DNA of 64,000 bases. Source: Eucalyptus grandis. Its lineage: Eukaryota; Streptophyta; Magnoliopsida; Myrtales; Myrtaceae. The notes below the pieces were generated by a model, which had not been told where the DNA came from, made no database searches, and worked only from the letters and a program-made list of their open reading frames with translations. The position numbers and the translations under genes are program-made. The DNA is taken from contig NC_052616.1 in assembly GCF_016545825.1 (NCBI RefSeq), forward strand, positions 57,681,278 through 57,745,277, written 5' to 3'. Positions 1 to 13,500 of this stretch are shown here, one piece after another (position 1 is the stretch's first letter; every line of letters begins with the position of its first letter).

Positions 1-448
1 ATGCACTTAGAGCACATCTTTCTTAATATTTACATGTTTTTTTCTCTGGACAGGGTCACTATTCTTGTCTTACTCGGCATCACCATCTCTCTTATCGCAG
101 CAAAAGAAAAATGAAAAATGAAAATGAATGTCCATGGTCGCAAACCTGCTCATAGCAATCACATAAGCGGTGCTGGTGATCACCATCGAGATTGCTTGCA
201 AGCCATGTCTTGACAGATCAATTAACCCCGATTATGACCCTACAGATCACGATGGCATGCTCACTCTTGTACCCTGACCCTCGCAACACCAGTTACATGT
301 GAATTTCAAATGATACTCATCCCCGCAATGGCCACTGGCCTCAAGGCTCATTGTTAGAAAGTAGCTATGTCCAAGTCGCAATAGCACAATCAATGAAAAA
401 AAAATAGAAAAGAAAATGAAGTACTGTTTGTCGAGACTAAATTTTTGT
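1..448. other. AT-rich intergenic DNA, no gene seen
   Basis: No coding, RNA or transposon structure can be supported here. A short stretch near 370-400 (ccaagtcgcaatagca) recurs near 39437-39452, so part of this interval may be a dispersed low-copy repeat. Confidence 0.5.
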
Positions 449-2750
449 GTGTAAACCACCTAGACTTTGACTAATGGATTGTTAAACCTAGACTTAACTC
501 GAGCTCTCCCAAGCCCATACCAATTCACGACTTAGATTCAAGTTTTTTAACATGCAAGTCGCCACTAATCTATTTTTTGTGGGTCGATTAAACACCCAAG
601 TAATTTACTTTACTCCTATGAACTAGAGATTTATGAGTTCAGGGACTTGGTTAGGCTAGATTTCTCTAACGTCATTTCGGTACCTTTATCTTTTATTTTG
701 AAAAATGTTTGGCAAGCAACTTGAATTGATTTTAATCTACTAACATGTGAGATGATCACACATGTGCGCAAACCACCAATTTAACACTCAAGAAAGCAAA
801 TAAATAAAATGCAGTACTTACAATGTTAAATCAGAATTCATATTGACAATCCTTGATATCATTTATTTAATGAGAATCATGCTTTATACAATGCTACTAA
901 TCTAACATGGAATGATGTGGCATGGCAATATGACATAAATAAAATGCAGTCTCTTCTAAAAAATGAAATTGATTAATTCTAAGGCAATTTTTTTGTATTT
1001 TCCATGAAATTCAAAATTAGAAAAATGCAAAGATTATCTAGCTAGATTAAGATTCTATTCAATTTGTATTAGGAATTAGGTTAAGCCAAATCCTAATTTA
1101 AACTAGATAAGAACTAAGTAATCTCTAACCTAAAATGCAATCTATCTAAAAGGATCTATCTAAATAAAATTTAAATATGCAATCAACCCAATATACAATG
1201 ACGTGCCAAGGGCAATTCTACATGATACATGCATGATGATTTTTTTATTTTTCTTTGTAAAATTGAAATTTAAATTGTCAAATAATTAAATGTGCCATTT
1301 AAATTAAAGAAAACTAAAATCCTAAATGAATGCATTTTTTTGGATTTTTTTATTTAAAATTTCGAAATAAGATTGCAATTCTAAACATACAAGATAACCC
1401 TAAGACTAAGAATATTCTAAAACAAATCTAATCCTAATTCAAATTTTGATTTTTGATTTTTTTTCTTTTATGAAAATAAAATTGACTCAAAACAGCAAAT
1501 CAAATAAGATAAGATTGATATCCAAAAATTGGCAAATCATATATGGCGCATTAGATCGGTTAACCAATTTTAAAATTAAATCGCGAGTCGATCTCGAGTA
1601 TAAGATCAAATTGGCAATTTTTCAAGCGATCGCGATTGCGAGGGTAAGTCGGATCTGAAAATCGGACTGTCAATCTCAAATTTCAGAAGCAATTTCATGT
1701 CAGGATTCTCAATCTTATATCAAAGAATAATTATGCTAAAAAAACTATATAAAAAATAATAAAAATACAATAAACAAATAAAGAGAAAACTACCTAATAT
1801 CTTTTGTCTTTTTGTTTTTTCTTTCCAAGGATATTGGCAGCTATGGTGGATCGTCGGGGTTGGGTCCCGCTCGTCGGAGCTCCGGCGAGGGTCCGGCGGA
1901 GTGGCTCGAGCAGAAGCTGATGACACAGCGAAGAGGCAGCAGCAGGTCGCGGCAAAACCGGCGGAGTGTTGCTGAGAGGCAGCGTCGTGACTGGCGACAG
2001 AGCGGACAGCGGCGCGAGAGCAGCAGCAGCGGTTGTCGGGGGAATAAAGGGCTGCAGGCATCTCGGGTTGAGGGTCGCCGTGAGGAGGCGGGTCACGGCT
2101 GTGGTTTCGGCGGCGGTGCTACTGTCGAGGCTGGGTTGTAGCAGATCGGGACAGCAGCTTCACGGGGCTGGTGGAGCGGATCGGCAACAGCAGCGGCCTC
2201 ACAGGCGCAGCGGAGATTGAGGCGCGACGGAGCAGGGGGTTGCTGCTGCGTCGATCGAAGATGGAGGCTAGTGTCAGTTGCAGGCGAGATCGGAACGGCT
2301 GAAGCAGGGGCGAGCGTTCGGGTGCAGAGCTGGCGAGGAAGGCCTGAGATCTGCTGTCGTCGGGGTTGCTGGCCGTCGGGCTGAGGTCGCTGCAGGACGC
2401 GGCAGTGCGGCGGCCACTCGGGATCTGCTGGCGTCGCGGGCTGCTCGAGGAGGAGGCGCGGCGTCCGGTAGGGCTGTGTTGCGGCCGGAGGGTAGTAGAT
2501 CCGGCAAGCGGAGAGGCAGTTCCGGCGGTGGACGGCGCAGGCACAGCCGACGCGACCAAGGGGGAGGTCCTCGAAGAAGACGACACTGTTGCCCCCCTTG
2601 GACGGCGCAGGCACAGCCGACGCAAACATGTGTAAGGAGAGATAGAGTCCTATGCAAACACGTGCTGACCAAACTTCTTCGATTTGAAAACAAGAGTAAA
2701 AATGGAATTTACCATACTTGATATAAATGGCTATATTTTTATACATTCCT
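449..2750 (-). mobile_element. LTR-like retroelement copy A (inverted, right end uncertain)
   Basis: The left end is the reverse complement of the right end of copy C at 15750-15895. Both share the order GGCGACTC motif, GAATCTAAGTCGC, GGTATGGGCTTGGGAGAGC and GGTGGTT. The interval then has the family layout: AT-rich 600-1780, then a GC-rich block 1840-2640 whose long reading frames are low-complexity Ser/Arg/Pro shadows. The expected outer end (reverse complement of TGTTGACACC) was not found, so the copy is probably truncated near 2640-2750. No gag or pol is visible. It is read as a decayed LTR or solo LTR. Confidence 0.55.
2531..2623. repeat. 24-bp direct repeat pair in the GC block
   Basis: The same 24 bases, beginning ggacggcgcaggcacagc, start at 2531 and again at 2600, a period of 69 bases. 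It is a local duplication inside element A. Confidence 0.8.
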
Positions 2751-5405
2751 AATTGTAGGAAATTTTCTCAAACCATGCCTTTAGTCAATGAGTTACAGAT
2801 TATGAATCACCTACATGGTGAAGAAAAATTTGGGTGATGTTCGTGCTATCCTGACTCGTACTTCATTATGCTTAGCACATGAAATAGCACATGACTACAT
2901 TATCTAACTAAATTCAACCCAACTTGTTGAGACTCCATTTACCTCTCAACCTCACGTAATAATTGATGATAGATAAAATGTTGAAAATTCTAGTTCAACT
3001 TTCAGCTTGATTGTTTTGTTTGATACATTTGTCATCCTTTTTTAGATCAAGGCATCATCCTCTTTATTCTGAATAAAGATCACTAGGTACCCAGTTACAA
3101 TTAATAACTTAAAAGAAAAGAAACTTCTTACTTCTCCATAAACAAGAGAATATAGTAAGCATTGTTGAGCTTTAGGGAAAATCGTCCATATCATAGCAAA
3201 TCAGTGATAACCTCAGTTATCTCAATAAGTATCACCAACTCTATACATGTCGTGTCCATCATGGAACAAGAGATGTGCATGATCGCAAATACATCTCCTA
3301 ATTTTATTTTATTTTTAGTAATAAATTTTCTTAGCACGCATTCAATATTGATGATTATCCAAGTGAGATTTCTAAGTTATCTCCAATATTGAAGGACATT
3401 TTGAGAGAAAATTAAAGGGGACAATTTATTTTAATAAAAGACAACTCAAAATTTTGATCAATATTTATTAAAGAAATATAAGAAATAGTGCCAAGAGTAA
3501 CCGAGATCGCTTCACAGCTACATACCTCACTCCCAAAGTGCACGAAGTAGGGCTTCAACGGAGTGTGAATTAATATGGAGATTAGTGTGGAGAAAAATTC
3601 AAAAAAAAAAAAATGCAAGAAATATGTAAATTGCATTGAAAAGGCATATTTCCAGGAAAACAAAATGGTCTATTAAAAAGTAAAGATAAACATAGATTGT
3701 AGATATGCTTGATTGTGGAAAGAGAGAGCTTTACAATCCCAAAAACAGCGGTATTTACAATCCAAATACTAAGAATAATCACTCCCTCCAATACGTACAA
3801 GAACCACCCACATAACTCCAATTTTTCCACCTTTTTGGAGACTCCAACTTCAAAGACGAATGCTACCACGTGCAAACTCAATCATGGGCTCTCCCTACTC
3901 CCTAGTTACTTCCCCCGACTTGCCTGTTCATCTGCCTGATTTGTTGCTTGCACTTTCTCTGCTTTTCTCTTCCCCTCTCATAAATTTTGGATTAGCATCC
4001 ATTATACTTAACTATATTTGGTAATGATAGCTAAGATTCTGAAATTGTTAAATTTTCGTCACAGGTGTAGCTTCTCTCTCACTTAGTGCTTATGATTTTT
4101 TTTAAATAATTTCCTAATAAATTTATCTTCAACAAAAGAGTTCCATCTCATCTTCAGTTCATTCGATCACTAAATGTGGCATTAATAGATGATACTTCAG
4201 CAACTTTGCAATTTTAACAAAAGGACTAACTTGATAAAAATTATATATAAATTAGAGACCATATTAGGAAAAAAGAGAATACATGGACAATATTGAATAA
4301 ATTGAAGAAGTAAAGGCACTAGCGCTTTTGTTATCCTTTAACTTTTTTTCTAGAGGCTAGGTTATATGCTAGTGTATTGCTCCAAGTTCTTTTTCTACAA
4401 TTGTGAGTGGTCTGAGACTTTCCAGTTCAATAATTGGAAGCCACTAATTCAAATCCCACCAACTGCATATAAACCACTTTAAATTAAACCACTTGCATAG
4501 GCAAAATGACTGATCTTAATAAGTTCGTGACACTTGTAGGTTCTTTCATGGACCTCCAAATAATTGGGTCTGCATCTTCGTATTCTCTAAATTATCAATA
4601 GAAAAATGATCAATCACAACTTTAAAGTCATCTATCACAAAATAAAATAAAAAAATTTACCAACACATCCCAAATAATCAAATCACTTAATAAAATCATC
4701 AAGCACAAATTAAAAAATCTTCAAAAATAAATTATTTCACGCTACTAATCGAGGTAAAATGTAAACCTCATGGTCCTCCCTATTGCCTTGCACTTTCCTC
4801 TCCACAGTGATTCTGAGTCAAATTCGACATTGACCTTACCCAAGCTTCTTCCTAGAGATTTCCACAAAAATTTCAAACACGACACAACTTTATTATATTT
4901 CTCAATTAATCCATCATCTTCGAAGCATACTACTCATCACCAGTGAAATTTGCTAGTAAAGCAGATGATTACGGGACCATAACATAAGTATTGTGATACA
5001 TTTCTTTTTTGGCCAAAGACCCAAGCGTTGACCAAGAGGTCTTTTAGCAAAAGACCAATTATTTGAAAAGGTTTACAGGCAAAAAACCAATTTGCGACCA
5101 TGTGTTCAAATCAAACTTCTTGATTGCAAGTTGTTGCATCTCAATAAAGTTGTGGTTTCTTGTTGCCTTGTGCCGCTTGTCTTTGTACGATATGCAAATA
5201 ATTCGTTGGTGCAAGCATCGGACAAAACCGCAATTCCGAATTCTGTCACAATCAGAAAAATTTTTCATTTTGATTTTGATGGCAATGTGATCCAATGAAT
5301 ATCCTTAAAGTCTACGAGGTGGGGCATTCTTATATAATCTCGTGTTAATGAGCACAAGGTAGCATTATATGATAGGAATTCTCCAACAACTCAAGTAACT
5401 TATTA
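2751..5405. other. Intergenic DNA without a recognisable gene
   Basis: AT-rich sequence with only short open frames, none resembling a known family. A run of A at 3600-3613 could be the tail of an old insertion. The stretch near 5040-5065 (ttagcaaaagaccaatta) recurs at 37727-37745, which indicates a dispersed repeat. Confidence 0.5.
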
Positions 5406-5409
5406 ACGA

Positions 5410-5738
5410 GTGTGAATGATTTTGTACAGGGCAATTATAAAAAATAATCTAAAATCTATTATATCTGTGTCAACTTAATCATAAACCTTTCAATTTTGTC
5501 AATTTAGTTCCAAACATTTTCATATTTTTCCAGTTCGGTCTATCTAGTCAATTTTGACTGGAAATCAATGATGTGGATGTCGGTCGTCCGATGTGACATA
5601 GCCACCAGTGACGTAGACATTTTAAAATATTTTAATGTTTTTTAAAAATTTTCTTATTTTATTTATTTATTTATTTATTTAGACTGAGGACTAGCAAGGG
5701 TCACCAGCTGACCTCGCCAGCTAATATTGTTGCAACTC
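5410..5738. repeat. Half of a degenerate foldback-type element
   Basis: The order of motifs (loss-of-signal AT arm, then 'gatgtggatgtcgg', then 'ttttaaaatattttaatg', then a GC-richer 'ctagcaagggtcacc' stretch) resembles one arm of the foldback elements at 27460, 33640 and 50959. No matching second arm was found; a SINE lies directly downstream. The assignment rests on resemblance only. Confidence 0.3.
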
Positions 5739-5961
5739 AAGAATTATCCGCAGTGGCCACCCTTCCCACTTGGAAGGGGGAGGTTGGGGATTCAAATCCC
5801 CACCTTCTCAGGGGGATTGGGGGTGGGAACGATTTCATTTCAAGAGTGGGTTTCGACTCCCACGCTCTGTAAGGAGGCAAGAGCAAAAGTCTAAAAGTGC
5901 TTGTTAGAATAGGATTAAAGTAGGACCGACTTAAAAAAAAAAAAAAAAGAATTATTCGCAG
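5739..5961 (+). mobile_element. tRNA-derived SINE with target-site duplications
   Basis: The body is 5754-5946. It holds B-box-like stretches ('gggattcaaatcccc' and 'gggtttcgactccc') and ends in a run of about 16 A. It is flanked by AAGAATTATCCGCAG at 5739-5753 and AAGAATTATTCGCAG at 5947-5961, a 15-bp duplication with one mismatch, as expected for insertion by LINE machinery. The element is non-coding and non-autonomous. The family name is not known to me. Confidence 0.75.
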
Positions 5962-6490
5962 CAAGTCCTTCGAATACATGAATCTTCTTTTTCTTTCTAG
6001 TTTCTGCATTAATAAATCTATTTAGTTCCCCAAGTGCCGGCTCCATTTCGCTCTGGATTAAGAATTTCAATAAATTTCTTGTTTCATGGACATCTGCAAT
6101 GTAGCACCCACCTATAGAGCTCAAGATTTGGTCGCAACTCTCTAATTAATGATTTGTCTCCAAAAAAGATACTCTAATAGCAGCCTTCTCATCATTTTTC
6201 TGACGTGCATGTTTTCCTAAATAATAGATTGAATATTTATTAAAAATCATGGATATCAACATTCAGTCTTCGAAAGATGTCAAATGGTAACTATGTGCCC
6301 CTCCATATCATTAAATAAGTGCTTCTTCTTTGTGTGTTACCTTTGATTCTTTTGAAATACTGAATTCTGATGATGTTTTGTAATTGCTGGAAATCGATTA
6401 GATTAGAAATTGGCTGGTCCCATGTAGAAGAAGTTGTACTCAAGCTCTTCCATCACTATGAGGTCAACATTCTCTTTTAGCATGATCCGT
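5962..6490. other. Short intergenic stretch, nothing recognised
   Basis: AT-rich DNA between the SINE and LTR copy B. No supported frame, RNA or repeat structure was seen. Confidence 0.5.
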
Positions 6491-8509
6491 TGTTAACACC
6501 TAGATTTTGGCTAAATATTTAGTATTAAAATTGCGTAAAAAATTAGAAACCAATTTAGCTCTAACAATAGCTCTAACAAAAAAGATTTTCACATCACATA
6601 GGCATTAGTATTATTTGCATCAACTAAGTTTTATTTTTCTTTTATTTCCCTTATTTTACTGCATTTTGAATAAATAGAATTTCAAAAAAAATATTATTAC
6701 TAATTAATAAAAAAAAAAAAAGTTGGCTTTGGGGGGGGCTGGGCCTAACCCAGCCCCTTTTCTCTTTTCCGCGCGTGCCCAGGGCCCATCTCGCCCGCCA
6801 GCTCGGTGACTTCGCGGCCTGGCCCTCTTCTTCTCCTTCCTTCAGTCCTTCCTTCCTTCCTCGTATTGAGGGGGTGAAGGAGAGAGAAATCGGGAGAGCC
6901 CTTCAGAGAGTAAGTGAGATTTGAGAGCTGTGAGGTGGAGATGGAGGAGAGAGAAATCGGGGGGTGTTCTAGAGAGCGAGGCCGAAAATAGGAGAGATCC
7001 AAGGGCGGAGAGTGAGATCTGAGAGAGAGAACCGAGAGCGAGGTTGAGAGCGATTGTTCTCCGGTGACAAATACACTTGAAACCTGGCCGACGATCCATT
7101 GACGTCACCCCACTTCCCGAACCAAACCCACGGTAGGTTGTGTTCCGATTCTTTTGGTTGTGCCGACTTGGGTCGGCTTTCCAAGGATCTCGGCTCGGGG
7201 GCGCGCGAGGCGGACGGACGTACCCCGATCTTCGGGCTCGTCCGCCGTCCGACGCCGTCAGCCGGGTAGGGACCCTCGGCCGAACCTCCCCAGTTTCGTG
7301 CCCTGTTTTGCCCTGTCGGGAGTTTCGCCGTTTGTCCAGCGCGCATGATTTCCGGCCCCGTTCTTGTGTATGCTACGGCTCTTGGGTTGTTGCTTGCCGA
7401 TTGTTGTTAGCTTCGGCGTGAGTCGGGGCTCTGTTGGTTCGTTTTACCTCTCTTTAGTTCATGCGACTTACCTGTTCGACGAAACGCCTAACTGAAGTGT
7501 GCGCGCTTGTTCTCAGTCCTTCGTCCATTTTGGGCGTTCGTGGTTGGTGAAATGCGTTTTGATAGATCCACGCAGCTGTTCCTCCGCTTCTTACGTTCTT
7601 GTTTGGACGTTCCTTTTGCGCGTCGTGTTTCCCGCAAGCAACCGACTCTTGACCAGCGAGATTGAAGGGTGGCGGCGGCCCCGGTCACAGTGATGGCCGT
7701 GCGATGATTGAACACGACCGGCAGCGGTACCGGAGCTTTGGTTGAGTTTTGAGTTCCTCTTACCACTTGAATTTGCTCGCGTTATTGGTCCGGTCGTAAA
7801 GAAGATGGTGGCGGAGGAGAGGGAAGCGTGAAAGAAAGGAATAAAATGAAAATGAAAAGAAACGGAGGGGGGAGGAGGGGCGACAACTTTATTAAATAAA
7901 AAAGTCTCCCTTTTTGTGTCTTGGTCACTAGAGTACAAAAGCGCGGCTCTGGATGACCACACGCGCAAGATAGGACAAGACAAGAGACAGAAAGCTAAGA
8001 AGAATAAATGAAAAGGGACTAAAAGGGGCTCTTCTCTGGCCATCCGGATGCGCGATTCAGGTTTGTATTATCTTGTTCTTTTTAATTTTTTAATAAAAAT
8101 TTTAAAAAAATTCGAAAAATTCTCAAATTAGGGAAAGGCCTAAAAATGTTTTTTAGGAGGTTTTTTTTAATGCACGAAAAATTTGTCAAAAAAAAAAAAA
8201 AATCAGACTTCAAACTTTAAACAAAATTAAGCATCGAAAGGGCATTAGTTGATAATTAGTGTGAATCAAATCTTCAATCTTAGTTTCTTTGGATGCACAA
8301 GAGTAAAATATTTCTCTTAATATTTTATTTAGATTTCTAATTGACTCATCTCAAATTAATTAGTGACGACTCTTAAATAAAAATGATTTGCAAGTTAAAA
8401 CTTAGATCATAAGTCGCAAATTAGTGGGTTTGGGACAGCCTGAACTAAGCCAAACTTAGCACCAATCATTAGCCTTGTGCCCAAGGTAGGGCTTCAGGAG
8501 GTTGCAACA
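6491..8509 (+). mobile_element. Solo LTR, copy B
   Basis: It starts TGTTAACACC and ends GGTTGCAACA, giving the TG...CA ends of an LTR. The flanking pentamers are tccgt (6486-6490) and tccat (8510-8514), a 5-bp target duplication with one mismatch. The start aligns with copy E at 22734. The GC block at 7135-7330 aligns with 23380-23580, including the shared 'agggaccctcggccga'. The end carries the family motif TTAGTGACGACTC near 8361. No internal coding region or second LTR lies between the flanking duplications, so it is best read as a solo LTR of about 2.0 kb. All long frames inside are shadows. Confidence 0.7.
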
Positions 8510-8514
8510 TCCAT

Positions 8515-8955
8515 TAGTGGTTTTTGCATGCAGATGCAAGAGGAGCTTTGCATCCCGAGTTTGTCGTTGACCTATATTGCAGACGCATTTTTGGAAATAT
8601 AATGGAATTTCTTTTCTTATCGATCATCTGGTTCTTTTGTCACAATAATACTAAATTGTTTACCTATACTTAGTTATTTTCCCCTTTTAAATATGTGCCT
8701 TGTAAGGCCGTTTTTTGAGTTAAATTCAGCAAAATTTGGTGAAAGTCAGGCTTTGATATCAGGTGGCAGTGAAATCATCCAGGTTGGTTTGTCTCAAATG
8801 CTCATTGCTTTTGGTATTTAAGAGACTACATTGAACCCTCCCACTATGTTCCGCATTGCCATCAATATATCTGTTTGTGAGATTATTCTTTCATGAGGAG
8901 AATATTGGTGACTGTGAAAGAATGAATGTCCTAGATTGCGTGATCATTGCTTAAT
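8515..8955. other. Intergenic DNA, nothing recognised
   Basis: No gene or repeat boundary could be supported in this stretch between LTR copy B and the next LTR fragment. Confidence 0.4.
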
Positions 8956-9340
8956 TTTATTGCTCGAGCACTACGCATTATCATCTTTTCCATATTAAAG
9001 GATTTAGGAAAACGAAAATTGAAGAGACTATATGCAAATTTTTTTATGAAATGTATCGAAATAGCATTAGATTAATCTAGCATACTCAAGTTCCGGGACA
9101 TGTGAGTCTTTGGTTCGTAGACTCTCACATCTTGCCCAAGTTACTAACTTACTCATAATAGATTAGTGGTGACTCTTTAGCCTAATCTTGAATGAATGAT
9201 TAATTGAAAAAAATAAGTTACAATTGGTAAGACTTGAAAGGGCACATGCGAGGTATAGGCCCCATCTATTGAGAGGAACCATTCCCCATTTAGCAATCCA
9301 TCAAATTTCCTCAAACGTATCTAATATCACCCTCGGGAGG
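8956..9340 (+). repeat. LTR 3'-end fragment of the same family
   Basis: Contains GGATTTAGG..AA..AATTGAAGAGAC, shared with 22300-22345, followed by 'aatagattagtggtgactc' near 9158, the family end motif, and ends near 'gggagggtggtgac'. Only the 3' part is present, so it is a truncated copy. Confidence 0.5.
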
Positions 9341-9735
9341 GTGGTGACAATTCGTACTTAAAGTATTGCATATTTGTGTATCAATCAATGTTTGCATGTT
9401 ACGTGAGAATGAACTCCAGAATTCAATACAATCAATGTATGGCGAGATTTGCAGTGTAATGTTATTAACAAATATTTCATTAAAATTTAAAAAAAAAATT
9501 GGAAGCAAATAAACACAAAAGATGAGATGATTTATATATCAATTTCTTAAAATAAAGTAAGTTTGCAATTAAATGGTACTTGGTAGTGCTTACTCATTAA
9601 ATTGATCATATTCTTAATGAGGCTTTCCTTAACAAGTGCCCTCATAATAACCTAAATCAGAAAAAAAAGTCAAATTTTCAATGAATTAGGTATGTTTAAT
9701 AAATATTTTGGACATTCGTCAATTATTTTTTTTGA

Positions 9736-9779
<44 letters not shown>

Positions 9780-10103
9780 TATGTGATAATGAAAAATACA
9801 ATTATGAAGACTCCGTCGTAGGTCAAAACTGGGCCTAGAGATGTAATTTCAAGGAGGGAACAATTTACAGTTCCAATCATCCGGGCATGGCTCAAAACAC
9901 ATCTCTTTTCTCCGTCTTGCACATTTCCCTTGACTAGTGTAAGCGTAACAACAACTTAAGTTAGATTTTTTTTTTATATGAAATGCAATCCTTAAAATTT
10001 GAATTCAAGCGAACATTTATCCTTTCATTAAAAAGTCTAATACTAATGATGTTAGCAAAAAATCAGCTTTACAATTAATTTTACAATTGCCATCCACGTG
10101 GTA
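9341..10103. other. Intergenic DNA with a TA microsatellite
   Basis: A (TA)n run of about 40 bases lies at 9737-9776. Nothing else is supported. Confidence 0.7.
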
Positions 10104-10430
10104 AGTTGACACCTAATTTTGACAAATCTAGGAAAATAAGGAAAATAAAAATTGCATTGGAACAAATAAAAGGAAAAAGTGAAAAAAATGGGGAAATTTG
10201 ATTTGATTGATTATACATGAAAATTTGAAATTTGATGAGCATTCGGATTTCGTCAAATGCAGAAGTAATTTTAAATCAAGTGAATAAGGGGCAAGAATTT
10301 TACAAAATGGAAGAAATCTGAGCAGGATCGAGCTGATTGTAAAATCATGTTCTAATTTACAGATTTAATTTAATGTGGCAAGAGATGGAAATTTGGAAAA
10401 AGCCATAAAAATAAAGCCGATCGGAACCAC

Positions 10431-10440
10431 TATAAAAAGG
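10431..10440 (+). promoter_or_regulatory. TATA box of LTR copy C
   Basis: The sequence tataaaaagg lies about 330 bases inside the LTR, at the place expected for the U3/R boundary, in otherwise AT-poor DNA. Transcription would start about 25-30 bases downstream. Activity is inferred only from the motif and its position. Confidence 0.5.
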
Positions 10441-10543
10441 AGACTCCGCAAAGGGTTCAAGAGAGCGAATTCAGAAAAATTTCAGAGCGAAAAAAAGTGA
10501 GAGTGGTTCTTTCGTTTCGTTAGAATTCGAAATTCAAAGAAAA

Positions 10544-13500
10544 AAAAAGAGAGTTCTTTTTTTTTTTTGGTAAAGGTAATAAATATATAGATAAAGTTAA
10601 GGCAATATACAAAAGATCGGCACCAAAAACCTACACTCATTCCTCAAAAGGAGAGAAAGTGTAGGGGAGCCAATGTAAGAGGCCACATAGGCAAACAAGG
10701 AAGCCACAAGGGCACAGCAACAAAACAATCAAGCGGGAAAGAGATAACAACAAGGCTGACCAACCCTCAGCCCCCTAAGGAAGCGGCTAAGAACGGAGAG
10801 CCAAGAAAGATAGGAGCAACTCGTGCAAAGCAGCAACTAAGGAGCACTAGTCAGTCGAGAGAACACCGCAGGGTCAAACCCCCAACCACGCTGAAGCCTC
10901 TTATTCCTCGGGGTAGGAGGAACATCTTTGAATGTTATAGCTTTATCCCTCACAACCTTAATAAGGTGATTTTTTAGAGCCGAGACCACTAAGGATTCGC
11001 CCTGAAATATAATCGCATTCCTCTTTTTCCAAATAAGGTGACACATAGCTCCAAACGAGAACCGCGCAATGCAATGGAAGAAGTCCTACCGGATAAGAAC
11101 TTTAAGGCCCAATCGAGGATATCTTTCCAACATCTATTCCGCCATGGGAGGTTACACGGCAGCCCAAAAGTAGGCCCAGAGAAGCCGAGGTGCGACACCA
11201 AGAATAAATGTTCGACAGAACGGGAACATCATTGCGTAAGGCACAAACATTATAGTCGATCCTACCATGAGAAAGAAGCAAGATCCGGGTCGGCGGGCGA
11301 TTTTTGGTTATAAGCCATAAATTAAATCTTGGAACTGCGGGGCTACAAAAGCATTGTCCCAAACAAAAGACGCCCAATCAACACGATCCTTCTTGACTCT
11401 AATGGAATTCCATGCTGAAGTTACGAGAATGATCCGTAAGCTGCCACAAAGACACTGTGTAAACTGTCACGAGCCGAAGAGAGGACCGGAAGAGAGATCC
11501 CCCATCTTTCCAAAAAGGATTTAAATAAACAACCCATAGAGGTAAAAGATCCGCAACAAAGCATTGTCGGAAGACACAAGCCTTCACGGAATGAGCAAGG
11601 GATAAAGGCATCAAGCGGGCCACAAGAAAGCCAGTGATCATGCCAAAGAGACACTGATAGTCCATTTCCAATCTTCCACACAAAGGATAAGCGAAAGTAA
11701 TTCCTCGTTGAAGGATTTTTTCCATGCCCAAGAACAACAACGAGGCTGGGAAGAAATCCAAAAGTTTCTTCTCTTTAAGAAGTTAGAGTGTACCCACCGA
11801 CACCACAACGATTCTTTATCAGTGAAAAGAATCCAAATAAATTTAAGCATGGAGGCTTTGTTGTAATCCTTAAGTTTCCGAATGCCTAGACCGCCCTCAA
11901 CCTTTGGGAGACAGACATCATCCTAGGAAACTTTGGCCCCACCCCGGCCTAGGGTCGTGCCTTTCCATAAAAATTGTCTCAAAATGCGCTCAATATTATC
12001 TATAACCGAGGACGGAAGGTTGAAGATACTAGTCCAATATGTTTGAATTGAAAAGAGTACTGACCTTATTAGTTGCAGCCTCCCAGCAAAGGACAGAAAG
12101 CGTTGCGCCCAAGATTGAACCCTGGCAGTAATACGTTCAGTCAATGCAACACAGACTGCTTTGCCCAATCTAGTAGTAATAATCGGAACACCCAAATAGC
12201 GAACCGGCAGTTTCCCTTCTTGAAAACCGAAGGCCTCGTAGCATCATATTACGAAGAGATGAATCCTCCCGAGATGAAGATCTCACTTTTGTTTTTATTT
12301 GGGTAGAGGCCGCTCCAAGAGGAGAAAATGTCCAAACCCTTTTTTAACAACGTCACCGACGCCCAATCGCCTTGACAGAAAAGGAATACATCATCGGCGA
12401 AAAGAGGTGAGTCACTGCACGTATTTGCATCTCCGTAAATATTTGAAGTCATTGCTAGCAAGACAGAGAGCAAGATTCCGGAGAAAATTTCCATGACTAA
12501 GGTAAATAGGTAAGGTGACATAGGATCACCTTGCCTAAGTCCTCTTCCAAACAGGGAAAAACCATGCAAATCACCATTGATAGAGATAGAATATTTTGGC
12601 GTACGTACGCAAACCATAATTAGCGAAATAATCCACTCAGGAAAACCGAAGGCACGGAGAGCAAGCTCCAAGAAATCCCAATCAACCGTGTCATAGGCCT
12701 TATGGAAATCAACTTTAACAACACATTTGGGCAGATAAGGCTCTAAGTGAAATCCAGCAAACAACTCTTGAGCGGTGAGGATATTATCTCTAATCCTCCT
12801 ACCCTTTACAAAAGCATTTTGTAAAGGGCTTCAAATCATTTAAGACAGCAGCAATGCGATTAGCAAGGATTTTCGTAATGACTTTATAAATGGTATTGCA
12901 GCATGCGATAGGCCTAAAATCAGTGATTGCACTTGCGTTAGGGACTTTAGGAACTAGGGTGAGGATAGTGGTATTTACCTCCTTTAGGAGCAGTCCCGAA
13001 GAGAAGAAATCCTGGATTGCTTCCACCACCAATGGCCCCACTAAGTCCCAATTAGTCTTGTAGAACTCTACCGAGAATCCATCAGGACCTGGGGCCTTGC
13101 CTTTGGTAAGGGAGAATAGAGTATTCTTAATCTCAGAGGGAGAAACCGGCTCACACAGGGACCACACCTGAGCATCAGAAAGTGGGTGACGAACAAACAT
13201 CTTCAACTCCTGAAGCGAAGGTTTAGATAAAGCCTCATGATGAGAGAGCAGATTCGAGAAAAAACGGACAAAAACTTGCGGCACAAGAACATGATCAGTG
13301 ATAATAGCCCCCGACTGATCCTTAACGGAAAGGATCCTATTAGTAAGCTGCCTCCTCTTCACCGAATGGTGGAAAAACTTAGTATTCCTATCACCTTCTT
13401 TTAGCCATCTCACTCTCGACTTTTGTCTGAAGAAGGATTCTTCTTGATTCCTCAGATCAATAAAGACACGACGCTGAGATTTTTCCAACTCAACAAGAGA

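Noticed and set aside
1812..2746. Several overlapping frames of 80-217 codons on both strands
   Set aside because: Low-complexity shadows of the GC block in LTR copy A; no domain and no splice signals.
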